From Hyalella azteca (Eukaryota; Arthropoda; Malacostraca; Amphipoda; Hyalellidae), in assembly GCF_000764305.2 (NCBI RefSeq), contig NW_025934536.1, positions 248,001 to 312,000 on the forward strand: a stretch of DNA of 64,000 bases. Reading direction: 5' to 3'. Positions 33,524-45,690 of the stretch are shown in pieces (the first letter of the stretch is position 1; the number at the start of each line of letters is the position of its first letter). The notes beneath the pieces are model-generated. The model saw only the letters and a program-made list of their open reading frames with translations, was not told the DNA's origin and did not search any database. The position numbers and the translations under genes are program-made.

Positions 33524-36500
33524 TGGAGGAGCCTTCTTATCCACCGCCTACTCCTTATCTCTCGCCTGTCGCCCGCTCTTTAACTCGTCTGTCGCCTGGT
33601 TTTAATGCGTGTCGTTTGAGGACTGTCTTGACTCATACTTTCTTAACTTGTGTGTCACCGCCAAACTACTCGTTTAGCATATGTTTCTATTGTATTTCGC
33701 CGTGTCTAAGTTTGTTGTCTGCTCCCTATGATTTTAATTCGTATGTTTTCATCCGCTTCAAATTGAATGTTTTGTCTGAAATCTTCATGTATATAGGTTA
33801 TACTGATGTTTCTAGTCATCATGTTGATTGAAGTTTATCAGTACATGACTTACCAAGGCTACTTATAACTTGCACACTTCGGAACGCGTGCTGAGATTTA
33901 CAACTTGTCAGGTCCATTGCTGCTGCCGATTAGTGCGATATAATTCTCAATGCTAATCTGCTACTTATAATTCTGCTATTACTATTGTCTACGCTAGCGT
34001 ATTGTTGTGCTTGTATTTAGGATTATTGCTGCAGTTTATTCTCTTAGAATAACTTCCACTGACAAGTGCAGTTTTCATTATTACTGTTGTTGTGTGCTGT
34101 TAGATACGCTGCTGGCGTGACGCTGTGGTGGGCGTGGTGCGAGTCCTCAAAATTGTCAAAATCTAAATTAATGCTCCGCCTTGCGGCTCAACTTTCTCCT
34201 TTGCGCCTCCACTAAGATATGCACACTTTTTTTCACCGAGTACGTTCTTCGTTGCTTTGGGTGCCGACTAATTTTGTTGAGGTATGAGGGAGTTGTATTT
34301 GTACGAGTGTAGGTAGCGTACTGAAGCGTGCAGGAGGGGGGTGGGAGGTGGTCAGGGGTCACCGCCCCCCGTCAGTCTGCTGTGAGCGGTCCTCGTGCCA
34401 GCACGTGTGTCGCTCCGTCGTATTTCCCTACCCCGTGACTGCTGTTCGGTGTGTCGTCCTTCGGTCATTTGTTCCTCGAGCTCCTGCATTAAAATGCCTT
34501 ACAATTTCTCGCGTTTAATTAAACTTGTTTTAACCGTGAATTGGGATCAGTGACGAGAGCAAGACAGATTCTTACTCGAGTATTGTGGCATACGCAAGTT
34601 TCAATAATGAATCGTGCTGTTTTTTGTATCGAAAATAATATTTGTGTTATTCAACAGTTATGTTCGGAAACCTTATGAGTGAGTAAAATAACAGATGTAA
34701 GCGGTTCTGTGCCCCATATTGTAAAACCGATCGCGGTAAATGATTAAAGAAGCAGAAAATTACTTTGACGAAAAGCTTAGCCATTAAGGCTTACCTTCTA
34801 GCGAGTCACGCTAAGTCACTGAGCTTCTCAACGCAAAGCAACGCTTCTCTATAATCCCAACTTTAAGCCGAACACCTCCATTGTATTCTCGTTCCAAATA
34901 TCAGTGAACAGGCTTATTAAGAGTATATGTTTTATGCCATTGTGATATGTAATTTCCTTCATGCAATACACCCAAAATGTGTCATTGAAAATTCTTATTG
35001 AAAATATACATGATAGCAATCGGAGTATTCGCTTTGAGTTTTAAATTTGTGAATTAATTTGCAAATCTGGCATTTTGCCTCACCGAAATCTGCGTGCGTG
35101 AAATTTAGTGCGTGACGAAACTCGTGACATTTTCTGCCCGATTCAGGCTTGCTGGTTCAATCAAAATCTGACAGCCGATAATTTTTTTCAGTTCCGCTCG
35201 CCTGGTCCGATGTCTCCTGATCATAGTTGGTTCGGTCAAGGAATTTTTTACAGGCTCGTTGTAATTGCGTTCACGAATATGACTTAATAGTGAATGACCG
35301 ACTCTGCTACTTCTTGTCTTGTCTTGCCTTGTCACCCCGGCTACAAAAGGCGCTTGTCCGGTCTATGTCAACGCTCATTGTAATAATTTGAACTTCGAAC
35401 GACATAAAAAAGTGGAATCGTGCCAAATTACCTCGAAGTATAAGGAGCTTTTTGAAAAAAATTCGATAGACATTATCGGGTAAAAGAATGCATTGTGTTT
35501 GTAAAATTTTCTGATTTTATTTAGAGATTTTGCGAAAAAAAGTTTTAAGAAGATGATGTATTTTATTCTATTGCTTATCTCTAGAATTTTTTATGTAGTT
35601 ATTCATTGTAGTTTGATAGAAGACCTCGATCACTGGAGAGAGTTTTTCGTTTTTTTCTCATAACAATTTTTTGTTGCCATGCGCGAGGTGCATACATTTT
35701 AATGCTCGGGTTATTACCTTCTTTCGAATGATCTCGATTTTAAATTTTAATTTTGCTTCTTGCGTCTTCTGAGACATCCATTCTGCAGCGAAATTCGACC
35801 CTCGTTAGTCCGTATTGAAGAGCAGTGACGCGTCAAAAAAATCTACGGTAAAGACCGCGAGTGTTTAAATAATTCAGCTGGAAACACGTGTCAGTTTTTT
35901 TGCGTGATTTGTCGTGTTTATAATATTTGTGACCAAATATCCTAATCGGTAGCGCAGTTGACTAATGTTTTAACCATAAGCCCACATTGCTGTCGGAATA
36001 AAATTGCTCATGAACGAGATCGTTTCGAAGTAAAATTTGTTTCGTGTAGTTTTGGAAATTATGCACGTTGCAACTAGTAATGTTTACGGCTAGTCATTCA
36101 TTTCAGGAAAGGTTTCTCAAGCAAGGGACAAAAACATTGAGTTTTATAAAGTCGCCTCCTAATTTAAAAAGTACCTTGTCTATTAGCATCTTACGCAAGG
36201 TCTTCCATGAAAGCCGTAATTTTGGCCGATGATGAAAAAAAACGATGACACTAAAATTAGAAATTTGAACGAGCTGTCTTCCTTAAATAGTAAAAATTAA
36301 ACGACTAGGCGGAGTTTACGTCACCTGGTGGATGTGTCTAGATGGTAAATATATAGAACTCGTATCATGTTAACAACTCAACTTCTTTCAAAATAATAAC
36401 GTTTGAATTTGTCGATTCATAGATTCAACCTATTCCCTAGGTTTAACGCACAAATTTATGGCTCATATGCTCCTATTTTTCAAATGAGCTTATAGTTAAT

Positions 36501-37588
36501 GATGTACAATCCCGGACCAAACGATAAATAAAGTCTGTAAAACGAAATGCCTGTTTGACGAAGGTTTGACACAAGAAACCTTTGTTTTCCTCCTGTTACT
36601 GTTATTATTTATAAAATTCTAAATTTATCGTGGAATAATTTTTGTTTTTAATATATAAATTACCATTCTGGTGAACGTTATATTCCCTCTGTTATGATTT
36701 GTATTTAACGAAATAAATAGTTCTCATTTGCAATGAATTTTCAATAATATTTTTAATAAACTAAAAACTAGTGCAATAAAAACTAGTCAGCATTTTGGCT
36801 AATTTCATCAGAATAGAATCTTTTCATGCCCCGTGACAAGGATATAATTAAAATGTACGACATTGAGCGTCGGATGAGCTGACCGCTGCTTAGTGGTCAG
36901 ACTGAAGCATCGCGCTAAGGTCGGGTGTCGCAAAGCTCGCTCCTACGATCCTTGATACGAGCATATCGACCTGACTATGACCCTACTTCCTGACCTCATC
37001 GTTTCGTCCTCATGCGCCCCAATTACCATTCATGACTGACGCTTGCCACTCACCTCCCCACTTGTCTTCCGCTCTCTAATAATCTGCTCACTAGCTCACT
37101 AACCGTCTATCTTTCTTTTTCATAGTACACATCGTACTTACCATCAGGCTACTTGGGCAGTTCAATCTAATTTGAGTGTTTGTGAAGTGGGTAGCGGTGG
37201 GTGTGTATGATTGATAATCATTTATGCAGTCGGACTCTATTAATTTTCTAGAAATATCTCTAATATTTTTCGTTCATGTATGCATCAAATTATATTTGTC
37301 ATAGGTTAATATTTACTTATTTTCTTCATAGTTTCATTTACGTCTCGGTTTGACAGATTATGTCTTGTAAATTTAGCGTAGCTGCGTTTGCTGCCAAATA
37401 ACGTCGTATCATAGTTAATAACTTAATAAGTAACAAGACATCAGCTCGTCACTATGTATTTTAATAATAAATTAAATGTAGATATTAATAAGCTGTATGC
37501 CACCTACTTCGGCAACCATTGACATTTATACGAGTTATACCTAACTGTTAACTCATTATAGTCAAGCGGTGTGTGTTGTTGAGCGCGA
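33524..37588. other. Non-coding DNA with a G-rich patch
   Basis: A G-rich stretch (34333-34358) is described separately. An acceptor-like CATTCATTTCAG ends at 36106 and is followed by 41 open codons and a stop (36230). No known domain is seen, so no exon is called. The rest is AT-rich and unremarkable. Confidence 0.4.
34333..34358 (+). repeat. G-rich tract with quadruplex potential
   Basis: Runs of six, three and four G lie within 26 bp, followed by a C6 run about 6 bases later that could instead pair with the G tract as a hairpin. Formation is inference. Confidence 0.5.
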
Positions 37589-37739
37589 AACAGCTAAGGC
37601 GACATGAAAGTCAAGTCGTAATATCATAGTGTTTATAAATAATGTGTTTATTCAGTGACCTGCGCGCTCTGAACAGCTAGGGTGACATAAAAGTCAAGTC
37701 GTAACATCATATTTGTTCAGTGACCTGCGCGCTCTGAGA
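37589..37739. repeat. ~80-bp tandem duplication
   Basis: CAGCTARGGYGACATRAAAG, TCAAGTCGTAA and CAGTGACCTGCGCGCTCTGA occur twice. The second copy lacks a 20-base AT segment present in the first. Confidence 0.85.
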
Positions 37740-37917
37740 GATCCATCACAGGAATATTTTGCCGTGTCATAAGGAAGCCCCAAACTCTGTCCGTACTGAG
37801 GACTGCCTTCACATATGCGGCGCATTGCGTGCTCGCGTGCAGGTTACAGGAGCAGCAAGATGTTCGGGGGTGCGTGTAGCCTGGATGACCTGTCCCTGTG
37901 CCTGTACTTTGATGTGC

Positions 37918-38590
37918 CTCTGTTTCCATGTTCTCGTTTATTATGTGCAATAAGTTGCATCGGACGAAAATTTCAAGTACGGTTTGGTGATGTGTTTCTA
38001 TGTGATGATGTGTTTCCATGTTCTCGTTTATTATGTGCAATAAGTTTCATACGACGAAATTTTTAAGTACGGTTTGGTTGATGTGTTTCTATGTGATGAT
38101 GTGTTTCCATGTTCTCGTTTATTATGTGCAATAAGTTGCATCGGACGAAAATTTCAAGTACGATTTGGTGATGGGTTTCCATGTGATGATGTGTTTGGTG
38201 ATGTGTTTCCATGTTCCCGTTTATTATGTGCAATAAGTTGCATCGGACGAAAATTTCAAATATGGTTTGGTGATGTGTTTCTATGTGATGATGTGTTTGG
38301 TAATGTGTTTCCCATGTTCCCGTTTATTATGTGCAATAAGTTGCATCGGATGAAAATTTCAAGTACGGTTTGGTGATGTGTTTCCATGTTCCCGTTTATT
38401 ATGTGCTCAATAAGTTGCATCGGACGAAAATTTCAAGTACGGTTCGTTGATGTGTTTCCATGTTCCCGTTTATTATGTGCAATAAGTTGCATCGGACGAA
38501 AATTTCAAGTACGGTTCGTTGATGGGTTTCCATGTTCCCGTTTATTATGTGCAATGAGTTGCATCGGACGAAAATTTGAAGCATAGTTCG
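37918..38590. repeat. 72-103-bp variable-unit tandem array, eight copies
   Basis: GTTTATTATGTGCAATAAGT starts at 37936, 38026, 38117, 38219, 38322, 38394, 38468 and 38540. The spacings are 90, 91, 102, 103, 72, 74 and 72. The longer units carry an inserted GATGATGTGTTTGGTGATG-type segment, itself a partial copy of the unit. Open frames on both strands here are by-products. Confidence 0.92.
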
Positions 38591-40459
38591 TACTGTTTTC
38601 ATACCTATGAAATTGAGCCTAATATTTGATATGCAATACATTTTCATTTAAATGAGGCTCTTTCTTTCTCGCTGGTTTGGACATGATTTTATTTTTTTTT
38701 GAAAAACCGTCGTGTTTCTAAGATCGCGTGCGATTTTAATGAAATCCTATTATATAATTAAGTATTCTAATTTTCAGTGTATATACGTACGTCTTCTTTT
38801 ATATGCTTTTATTTTCTGCTTGAAGATGTTGCGCATGAAATGCGAATAAATTCCGCAATCTAGTGAACTTTAAGTGATGAGGTCAGTGCATACACTTGGT
38901 AAATTCGTCGTTTTGTGATGTCTTTTGTACTCAGTGAAATGCTACTGTTTATCTTAGTATGTATTGGTTTAAAAAATTTCCTTTTACTTGGAGATATTTC
39001 TGCTTCAACATTATTTTATGAGTAATATTTGTTTTAATATGAGTTTCTCTCTGCCACTACTCGAAATTGCTCATTGCCTTCGAATAACTTGAATATATTC
39101 GACGCTATTACTAACTTAATACAGATTCCTTATTGACTTAGTTTCATCCGTGTTCGCATTAAGTGTAGCGATACAAGTTTGTATTTACTCTACATTTCAA
39201 GTGTTTCCGGCGCCGATAAGTTTGTAGGCTTTTTATTAAAAACTCATAGACGAATTAGTGGTGGGGGACAGCATAAGCTGTTGCTAACGAAGAGCATGCG
39301 AACAGCCTGTCTGTCGCTCTCGCCACCTGGCCTTTATCCGGCCTAATTCTCGAGTGCCGGTCTTTTTCGATTAGATTGCGGGCAAATTTTCTATTTCGGG
39401 CTTTTTTCGATTGCACATTGGGCGGCAAATATCTATGCTAGCTTTAAATTTATTGTATTTCTCAAGGTTACAACAGCGAAAAATTGAATTATTGCTCCTA
39501 AAAATTGAAATTTTTAAATATATACTAAATTTTAGCAGATTTTAGCTCTTTTGAGAGTAGATTTGGCCGTTTTTGTAGCCACCACATGGCGACCGGCCTG
39601 CGCGGCGTCGTCCCGTGCCGCCTTCACTGCACGATTGGCCAATTCTCGCTTTGCGCAGCCCACTGTTTATGACTACGTGTATGTCATTTAATTTATTAAC
39701 CAATGTTGAAATCTTAGGAGACGCCCCTATTACTATTATTTTGAGAAATTTTCCTCTTGGTAATTTTCATTTTTATAAATAACTTTTTCATTTTTTACTT
39801 TTTAATACGCCTGCTCATCGGTACTCGGGATTAATTATATAATATTTATGTTATAATTCGTTATCACTTCGCAAGAAATACGCTGTTAAACACGGCGCTT
39901 GTCGGTGCGTGTACACGAACATATAGACTGATTGAGTATCTCTTCTCATATCAATGAAATTTCTTCATTAATTCTGGATTTAGTTACAGGTAAAATAATG
40001 TTACATTAAATAACTTTTCTGAATGTTGAATGCACTGGCAAAAATTTGTATCTGAAGGCTTTTTTATACCCTAAATGCTTTTTACAAGTTAAATTGATGA
40101 ACAATGACTGCCTTTAGAAAGTCCTCAATTCGGAACTTCATGGCGATATTCCAAAACAATACTTTTTGCTTTAGATTATTTTCAAGTGGATTTTTTTGGA
40201 AAATTTCGGAATTATGCTCAAATACTGCATCGTTTTACCCGCGTCGTGTACTCTGATTGCACTGATTTTAATGTGCATGTAGCGCCCACACACTCCTGTG
40301 AGGGGAGAATAATCGTCAGAACAAACCCGACCGAATCGCCGTTAGATTTTCAGGCACTGACTTGCGAGGACTTGGCAGATCAATTAGTTAAAAATCGCAG
40401 CCATTGCCACACCTATTATTTTTATCATAGATGGCTAAACCAATGCTGAATGCATCTTA
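38591..40459. other. AT-rich non-coding DNA
   Basis: Nothing is recognised. A GC-rich patch sits at 39580-39670. An 87-codon frame (40186-40449) starts at a non-ATG codon and is not recognised. Confidence 0.4.
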
Positions 40460-40713
40460 TATCTATAGCGAAAGCACATACTGATTTCCTGTAAATAAAT
40501 TCACTCAAAAAATTCGTTAATGGAGTTCTGCACTAATCTGCACTAACCCACACTAATCTGCATCATTGCCCACATCGGCGTTGTCAGCTTCATCTATCGC
40601 GAAAGCACATGCTGATTTCCTGTTAGATAAATTCACTCAAAAAATTCGTTAAAACAGTTCTACACTAATCTGCACTAACCCACACTAATCTGCATCATTG
40701 CCCACATCGGCGT
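40460..40713. repeat. ~130-bp tandem duplication
   Basis: The copies start ATCTAT(A/C)GCGAAAGCACAT at 40460 and 40592 and share TTCACTCAAAAAATTCGTTA and CCCACACTAATCTGCATCAT. Each contains a small internal repeat, GCACTAATCT. Confidence 0.88.
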
Positions 40714-41776
40714 TTGACTGGGAGTTGCCCTTGTGTGGGGACGCGCGTGTGGACCGTTCCTCTCCCTGTTGCCCTCGTCACGCACCACCATCGATCACGC
40801 TGTGCCCCGGGATCGCCTAATTAAGCAAATGTGAGGCATTAAAGCATGTCGGCTTTCTCTCGATGTTACGAACTTTGCCCATGCCTGCTGCTCTTTGCAA
40901 TGAACTCTACTCCTAGAACGTCTTCTTTGTCTCCAGAGAGACTATTATCGCGGCTGTTCATTCGCGTACTTCGATTTATAGGCATATTTTTACAATTAAT
41001 TCTAAAATTACCTAAATTTTGCATTTTATTGCCAAAGAAATTGCATCAGGAATATTCTTTGCTCGAACAATTCTATCGATGCGATATTTCTTACAATAAG
41101 AATGCTTTTGAGCGCGAGAGATTTCTAATTCCTTTAATTATATGTTAATAATGGAATGCTCAGAAGTGTGCCTCCATTAATAAACGTAGTCAGGAAGTGA
41201 TATTCAAGCTAAGTGCTCAGCCCATTAACTTGTAAGTTATTACTTGTTGTTCCTGTCCTAAGTGCTCCACGTTGCCAGAATGAAGTGAATCTGTATAGTT
41301 GGACTGAATCGAGTTGACTTTTCCTCTATTTCATCGGAACTCCACTCTAACATTTGCGGAGTGCACTAATCTCTCGGCAAGTACATGGCATGAATTCGAC
41401 GTTGGATCTTCACGCACGAGACTCCTGCGTCTCTGAATAATTTTCTCGAAATGAACCAGGATGAGACAGGAAATTACCGGGAAAAAATAACGGGGCAGAG
41501 GGTAAAATTTGACCCCGGAATAAACGTACGAACCGGAACAAGACTTGTGTCGCGGACTTTAAATCTTGTGTCCCAGTAATTATGGAAGCATGCGAGACAG
41601 ATACAAAACGAGACGTGATATAACGAGACGAGACATGTCTTGAATCGAATGAAAAAAAGCAACAAATGCAGGAATTACTAACGCACTAGTTATCTCCCAA
41701 GTGTTTAGTTCAAATGCTTCTTATTTCACGCTCGACAGATTGCAAAAGGTATTCATAATCAACACTCGCACACCGC
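40714..41776. other. Non-coding DNA
   Basis: Nothing is recognised. A 100-codon + frame (40846-41148) has no start or splice support and no known domain. Confidence 0.4.
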
Positions 41777-42226
41777 ATCAATTGTATATTTTCAGCGTTA
41801 CTAGCACGGGACGCTAGTTTCGTATACAACAAGCACGGGACGCTAGTTTCGTATACAACAAGCACGGGACGCTAGTTTCGTATACAACAAGCACGGGACG
41901 CTAGTTTCGTATACAACAAACACGGGACGCTAGTTTCATATACAAGCGCCCAGTGCTGCCCTAGCTCTTCTTCCATCAATTGTATATTTTCAGAGCTACT
42001 AGCGCGGGACGCTAGTTTCATATACAAGCGCACAGTGCTGCCCTACCTCTTCTTCCATCAATAGTATATTTCAGCTCTGCAAGCACGGGACGATAGTTTC
42101 GTATACAAGCACCCAGTGCTGCTACTCTTCTTCCATCAATTGTATATTTTCATTGCTGCAAGCACGGGACGCTATAGTTTGCTAGTTTCATATACAAGCG
42201 CCCAGTGTTGCCCTAGCTCTTATTCC
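41777..42226. repeat. Nested tandem array (29-bp units inside ~80-bp units)
   Basis: A larger unit beginning CATCAATWGTATATTT starts at 41777, 41973, 42057 and 42136. In the first unit an inner segment (GCACGGGACGCTAGTTTCGT plus ATACAACAA) has expanded to five 29-bp copies (41804, 41833, 41862, 41891, 41920). In the other units it occurs once. Confidence 0.92.
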
Positions 42227-43111
42227 TTGTACATGCCGGGCTCTTGCGCTTGCGCTGGCTGCCTCCTCTTGCCCTCATTCAGGTGGTGACGATAAGCCGC
42301 ATTGTGGTCGTCGCGCCATTGCATGGAGAAAATTTGCCGCGCGCAGTTTATAATGCAAAGGAGGCGTGATGGCCGCGTTCACACTACGAGCTGCTCCTTA
42401 CAAACCGGGAGGCAGGGACCTTATAAAATGAAGAAGAACGTAGTATGTAATCCCTTAGAAAATCGTCCGGTGCTCAACATGAATTGTGTTAAATTGATTT
42501 ATTATCTCCTCGAAGTTTGCATGCTTGTTAAGCTGAATGACATGCCTTGCAAGAGGGTGTGTTTTTAGTTTCATTCCATATTTATGCGAATTTCTTCGCA
42601 GAGATAACAAATTAATAAATTATTGCAAGCCAGATTGATTGATTGCAAGCCAGTGTATATATATTAAGAAAATTATCTATTTTCTTTGCGCTGATATTCA
42701 TATTATTTAAATATTCCCTCGTACACATGAGTAAATCACTCGTTTTTAATTTTATTTTCTGACGCATTCCTTTTCGATTTATTTGACGCATTCCAAACGG
42801 TTATGAAATTTATAATTAAAGCTTATTATGCAATTGAATCATTCTTTCAAAATTGAAGTAAAAGTTATTTAAAATCCTTCAATGAACGCGGCATGCGGTG
42901 TTCTGCGTCAGCTAAGACGACGCGTGTTCATCCAAGCATTTGTTGGCGTCTGGCAGCGCTGATCCCAGGAGCTTGTTCGCTCTCGCAACAATTGCCACGC
43001 TCAAAATGAGGCTAAACTCGCGTCCTGATTTTCCTTATTTTCTTCGGAGACGGCTGCTAGTTCTGATTTTGTTATGCCCGTCCGCTGGCTACGTGACATT
43101 TTCTATTGCAG
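42227..43111. other. Non-coding DNA with a strong acceptor-like site
   Basis: CTGCCTCCTCTTGCCCTCATTCAG ends at 42281 (a strong acceptor in its last 20 bases) and is followed by GTGGTGACG. Phase 0 stays open 28 codons and stops, with no donor. It could be a terminal exon, but the peptide (V-V-T-I-S-R-I-V-V-V...) is not recognised. Confidence 0.35.
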
Positions 43112-43117
43112 GTACGT
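43099..43117 (+). promoter_or_regulatory. Candidate recursive splice (zero-length exon) site
   Basis: TTTTCTATTGCAG is followed directly by GTACGT: an acceptor fused to a donor at 43111/43112. Recursive splicing sites in long insect introns have this form (pyrimidines, CAG, GTAAGT). Here +4 is C instead of A. No other full match was noticed on the + strand. Confidence 0.3.
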
Positions 43118-44646
43118 TTTCTGAGGAAGTTAAGGAATACCGAATTTTTAATAAAATCTTGTGAGCATTTTCCTTCATTTTAGAGCCAAACATCGCGCCT
43201 TATAGATTTTACGTGGTATTTTAAAAAAAATGTTTACATAGGAATACCTTGTTTGGGCGTTAAACGTAGATGTAGTTTTCATTCCAGATTTCTCCCAGGC
43301 AATTTTTTTCTGTTATGCTTTCCGTGAAAAAAAAATCGTTTGCCTTTTCCTAAGAAATTATTGCGCGTAAACGCTGCGGGGCATTCGATTGCCGATTTTA
43401 GCATTGGCGTGTATGTCAACATGAGCCGTTATTCTGCTTCCATGTCGGCCGTTAATTATGAGCTATGCTTCCTCTCATTGCGGCGCGTGACTAATTAAAA
43501 GAAGACCTCGCAGGTGGTTTGATTAATAATTAGTGGTGCATCGATAAGCGCGCGTGATTGCGCTCTTACCGATTGTGCTGCCGGGCTTCACAATGCCAGC
43601 CAAAGGTCGAGCCTCAAATGAGCACTTCAGAATATCGCAATAAATAAGGAAAGCCTGGCCCTGATGTTCAACTGCCGTGTATTGCACCGCTTCAACTGAT
43701 CGCTTGCACTGCCAATAAATTATGGCTTTAACTGAGCCTGATTTACGATGCTCGTAAAAACATTAGAGCACTCAAACTCTGATGGTTGAACACTCGATAT
43801 GATCGTGATTCATTGGTGAATTTTGGTTGTTGTCTGCCGCTCTTGCAACTCGCCTTGTTTTTAGATTGGTTTTTGCCAGGTTTTTCCCTCTAAAATTTGC
43901 CATGCGTAGCATTTTTGTCGCGAATTTATGTCCTGAGGTGCCTGTTAGAGGAAAAATTATGGTCCGTTTTATTCAGGGTTTAAACGCGAATAATTAGAAC
44001 TTCTCCAGGAATGAATTTAATTCGGTGTTTATTCATAAATGCTGTCTATCAAGTGTGATAATTCGCTCGAAATTCGCGCTGTTACCCACCCTGCCAACAG
44101 GTTCGACGCGCAACCATGGGTAATTATCAGACCTGAATTACCTAGTTTCAGCTGAACATGAAACTGCTTAGTCGTGTGTAGTCTCGTAATTGTGGTCCAT
44201 TTTGTACGCACAGAAACAAATTATATTAGCCGGCTGAATCATGGCCTGCTTGACGGGATAGCCTGTTTCCTTTCATCCTACATAATAATTGATTAAGAAT
44301 GAATGTTAACAAACGTTCATCATTTAGTTATTGTATTTTAGTATGTAACGTGATGCGCCCTGCACCTGCACGCACTGCAGATGGGACTTCAGTCTCCAGA
44401 TCATTCGCTATAAGACGTATTCAAAATTGTCTTTTGTTATTTAATGGCATTGATTATTCGTGTGTTTTGTCATGTACGAGTTGATCCGGGAAGTGGCTAG
44501 CACTTGACGTTATTCAGCTGCAAGCGTTCCATGCTGATTAGCGACACAGGAACTACAAAGCCCTATACTGACATTCCCAACTTGACACAGAGAAAGAGAA
44601 ACGAATTACCACTTGCTCTTTTAAATGCAAAGAGAACGCCTAATGA
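43118..44646. other. Non-coding DNA
   Basis: Nothing is recognised. Homeodomain-type core words (TAATTA, ATTAATAATTAG) cluster at 43490-43540, which is expected by chance in AT-rich DNA. Confidence 0.35.
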
Positions 44647-44845
44647 TGGCTGGTTCATTGCACTCGTCTCACATCTCGTATCCAGACCTGACATTCGCTG
44701 CATCATTGTAAGAACGGCATAATTCTTAATCATACATCTCTATAAGTAAATGGCTGGTTCATTGCACTCGTCTCATATCTAGTATCCAGACCTGACATTC
44801 ACCGCATCATTGTCTGAATGGTACAATTCTTAATCATAGGCTCTA
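44647..44845. repeat. 103-bp tandem duplication
   Basis: TGGCTGGTTCATTGCACTCG starts at about 44647 and 44750. The copies share TATCCAGACCTGACATTC and ATTCTTAATCATA. Divergence is several percent. Confidence 0.9.
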
Positions 44846-45302
44846 TTTGTAACGATTGTTCTATTATTCATATAAGTGTATATTTTCGTAGTGAATTCCA
44901 GCTAATAAAATCCTTTGTTTTATTTTCAGACTACGCTGCTAACCCTGTGTTAATCAGTTTTTGCTTATTCCACCCCCCTTTTTCTATTTTTCTTGTCTGA
45001 ATCACAGCTCTTGAATGAGATCGTAAAAAATATTCACTTAATTTTGTATTCTGTGTGATCTGAAAAATTCATCGTGCTCATGATTCCTATAAAGAGTCAT
45101 GCATGGTAGCCTTTTTTGCTCATTAAGACGCATTGTGTTCCAGAAATTTTAATTGCCTGACAATATTTGAAATTCCGAGTGGTGCTCCAGTAAATCTTTT
45201 AAATCCCTCAGCATCAGTGAATGATATCCCTATTGAGCTCCTATACGCTTTTGTTATAGACATTCGAACTCTCGAGTAACGGCATCTGCTGCCTAATTGC
45301 AG
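44846..45302. other. Non-coding DNA
   Basis: An acceptor-like TTGTTTTATTTTCAG ends near 44930, but all frames after it close within about 22 codons. Confidence 0.35.
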
Positions 45303-45690
45303 CCGATCAAATGATCTACTCGGAACATGTACTATAATACTAAGGAGTGATCTACCTTAGATCAAATGATGTAGTAGGATCATGTACTATGATACTAAGG
45401 TGGTATTGCTAGCATTCGTTACTTAGATTTTTACCTTAGATCAAATGCTGTAGTAGGATCATGTACTATGATACTAAGGTGGTATTGCTAGTATTCGTTC
45501 CTTAGATTTTTACCTTAGATCAAATGATGTAGTAGGATCTTGTACTATGGTACTAAGGTGGTATTGCTATACCGTATTGTATATATATTACATTCTTGCC
45601 TTAGATTTTTACCTTAGATAAAATGATGTACTAGGATCATGTACTATGATACTAAGTAGGTATTGCTAAATCATTCGTGCAAGACCTGAG
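45303..45690. repeat. ~79-bp tandem array, five copies
   Basis: GATCAAATGATGTAGTAGGA-type starts fall at 45305, 45360, 45439, 45518 and 45618. Two steps are exactly 79 bp. Each unit carries CATGTACTATGATACTAAGG. Confidence 0.9.

Noticed and set aside
35941..36010. tRNA-like GGTAGCGCAGTTGAC segment
   Set aside because: No B box or T-arm follows.
36107..36232. Terminal-exon-like segment after CATTCATTTCAG
   Set aside because: Only 41 open codons, no domain, and no upstream exon to join.
37717..38647. Several 66-107-residue frames on both strands
   Set aside because: Translations of the 72-103-bp array; no start context or domain.
43490..43540. Cluster of homeodomain-type TAATTA sites as an enhancer
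   Set aside because: Such words are expected often in AT-rich DNA; no conservation data.
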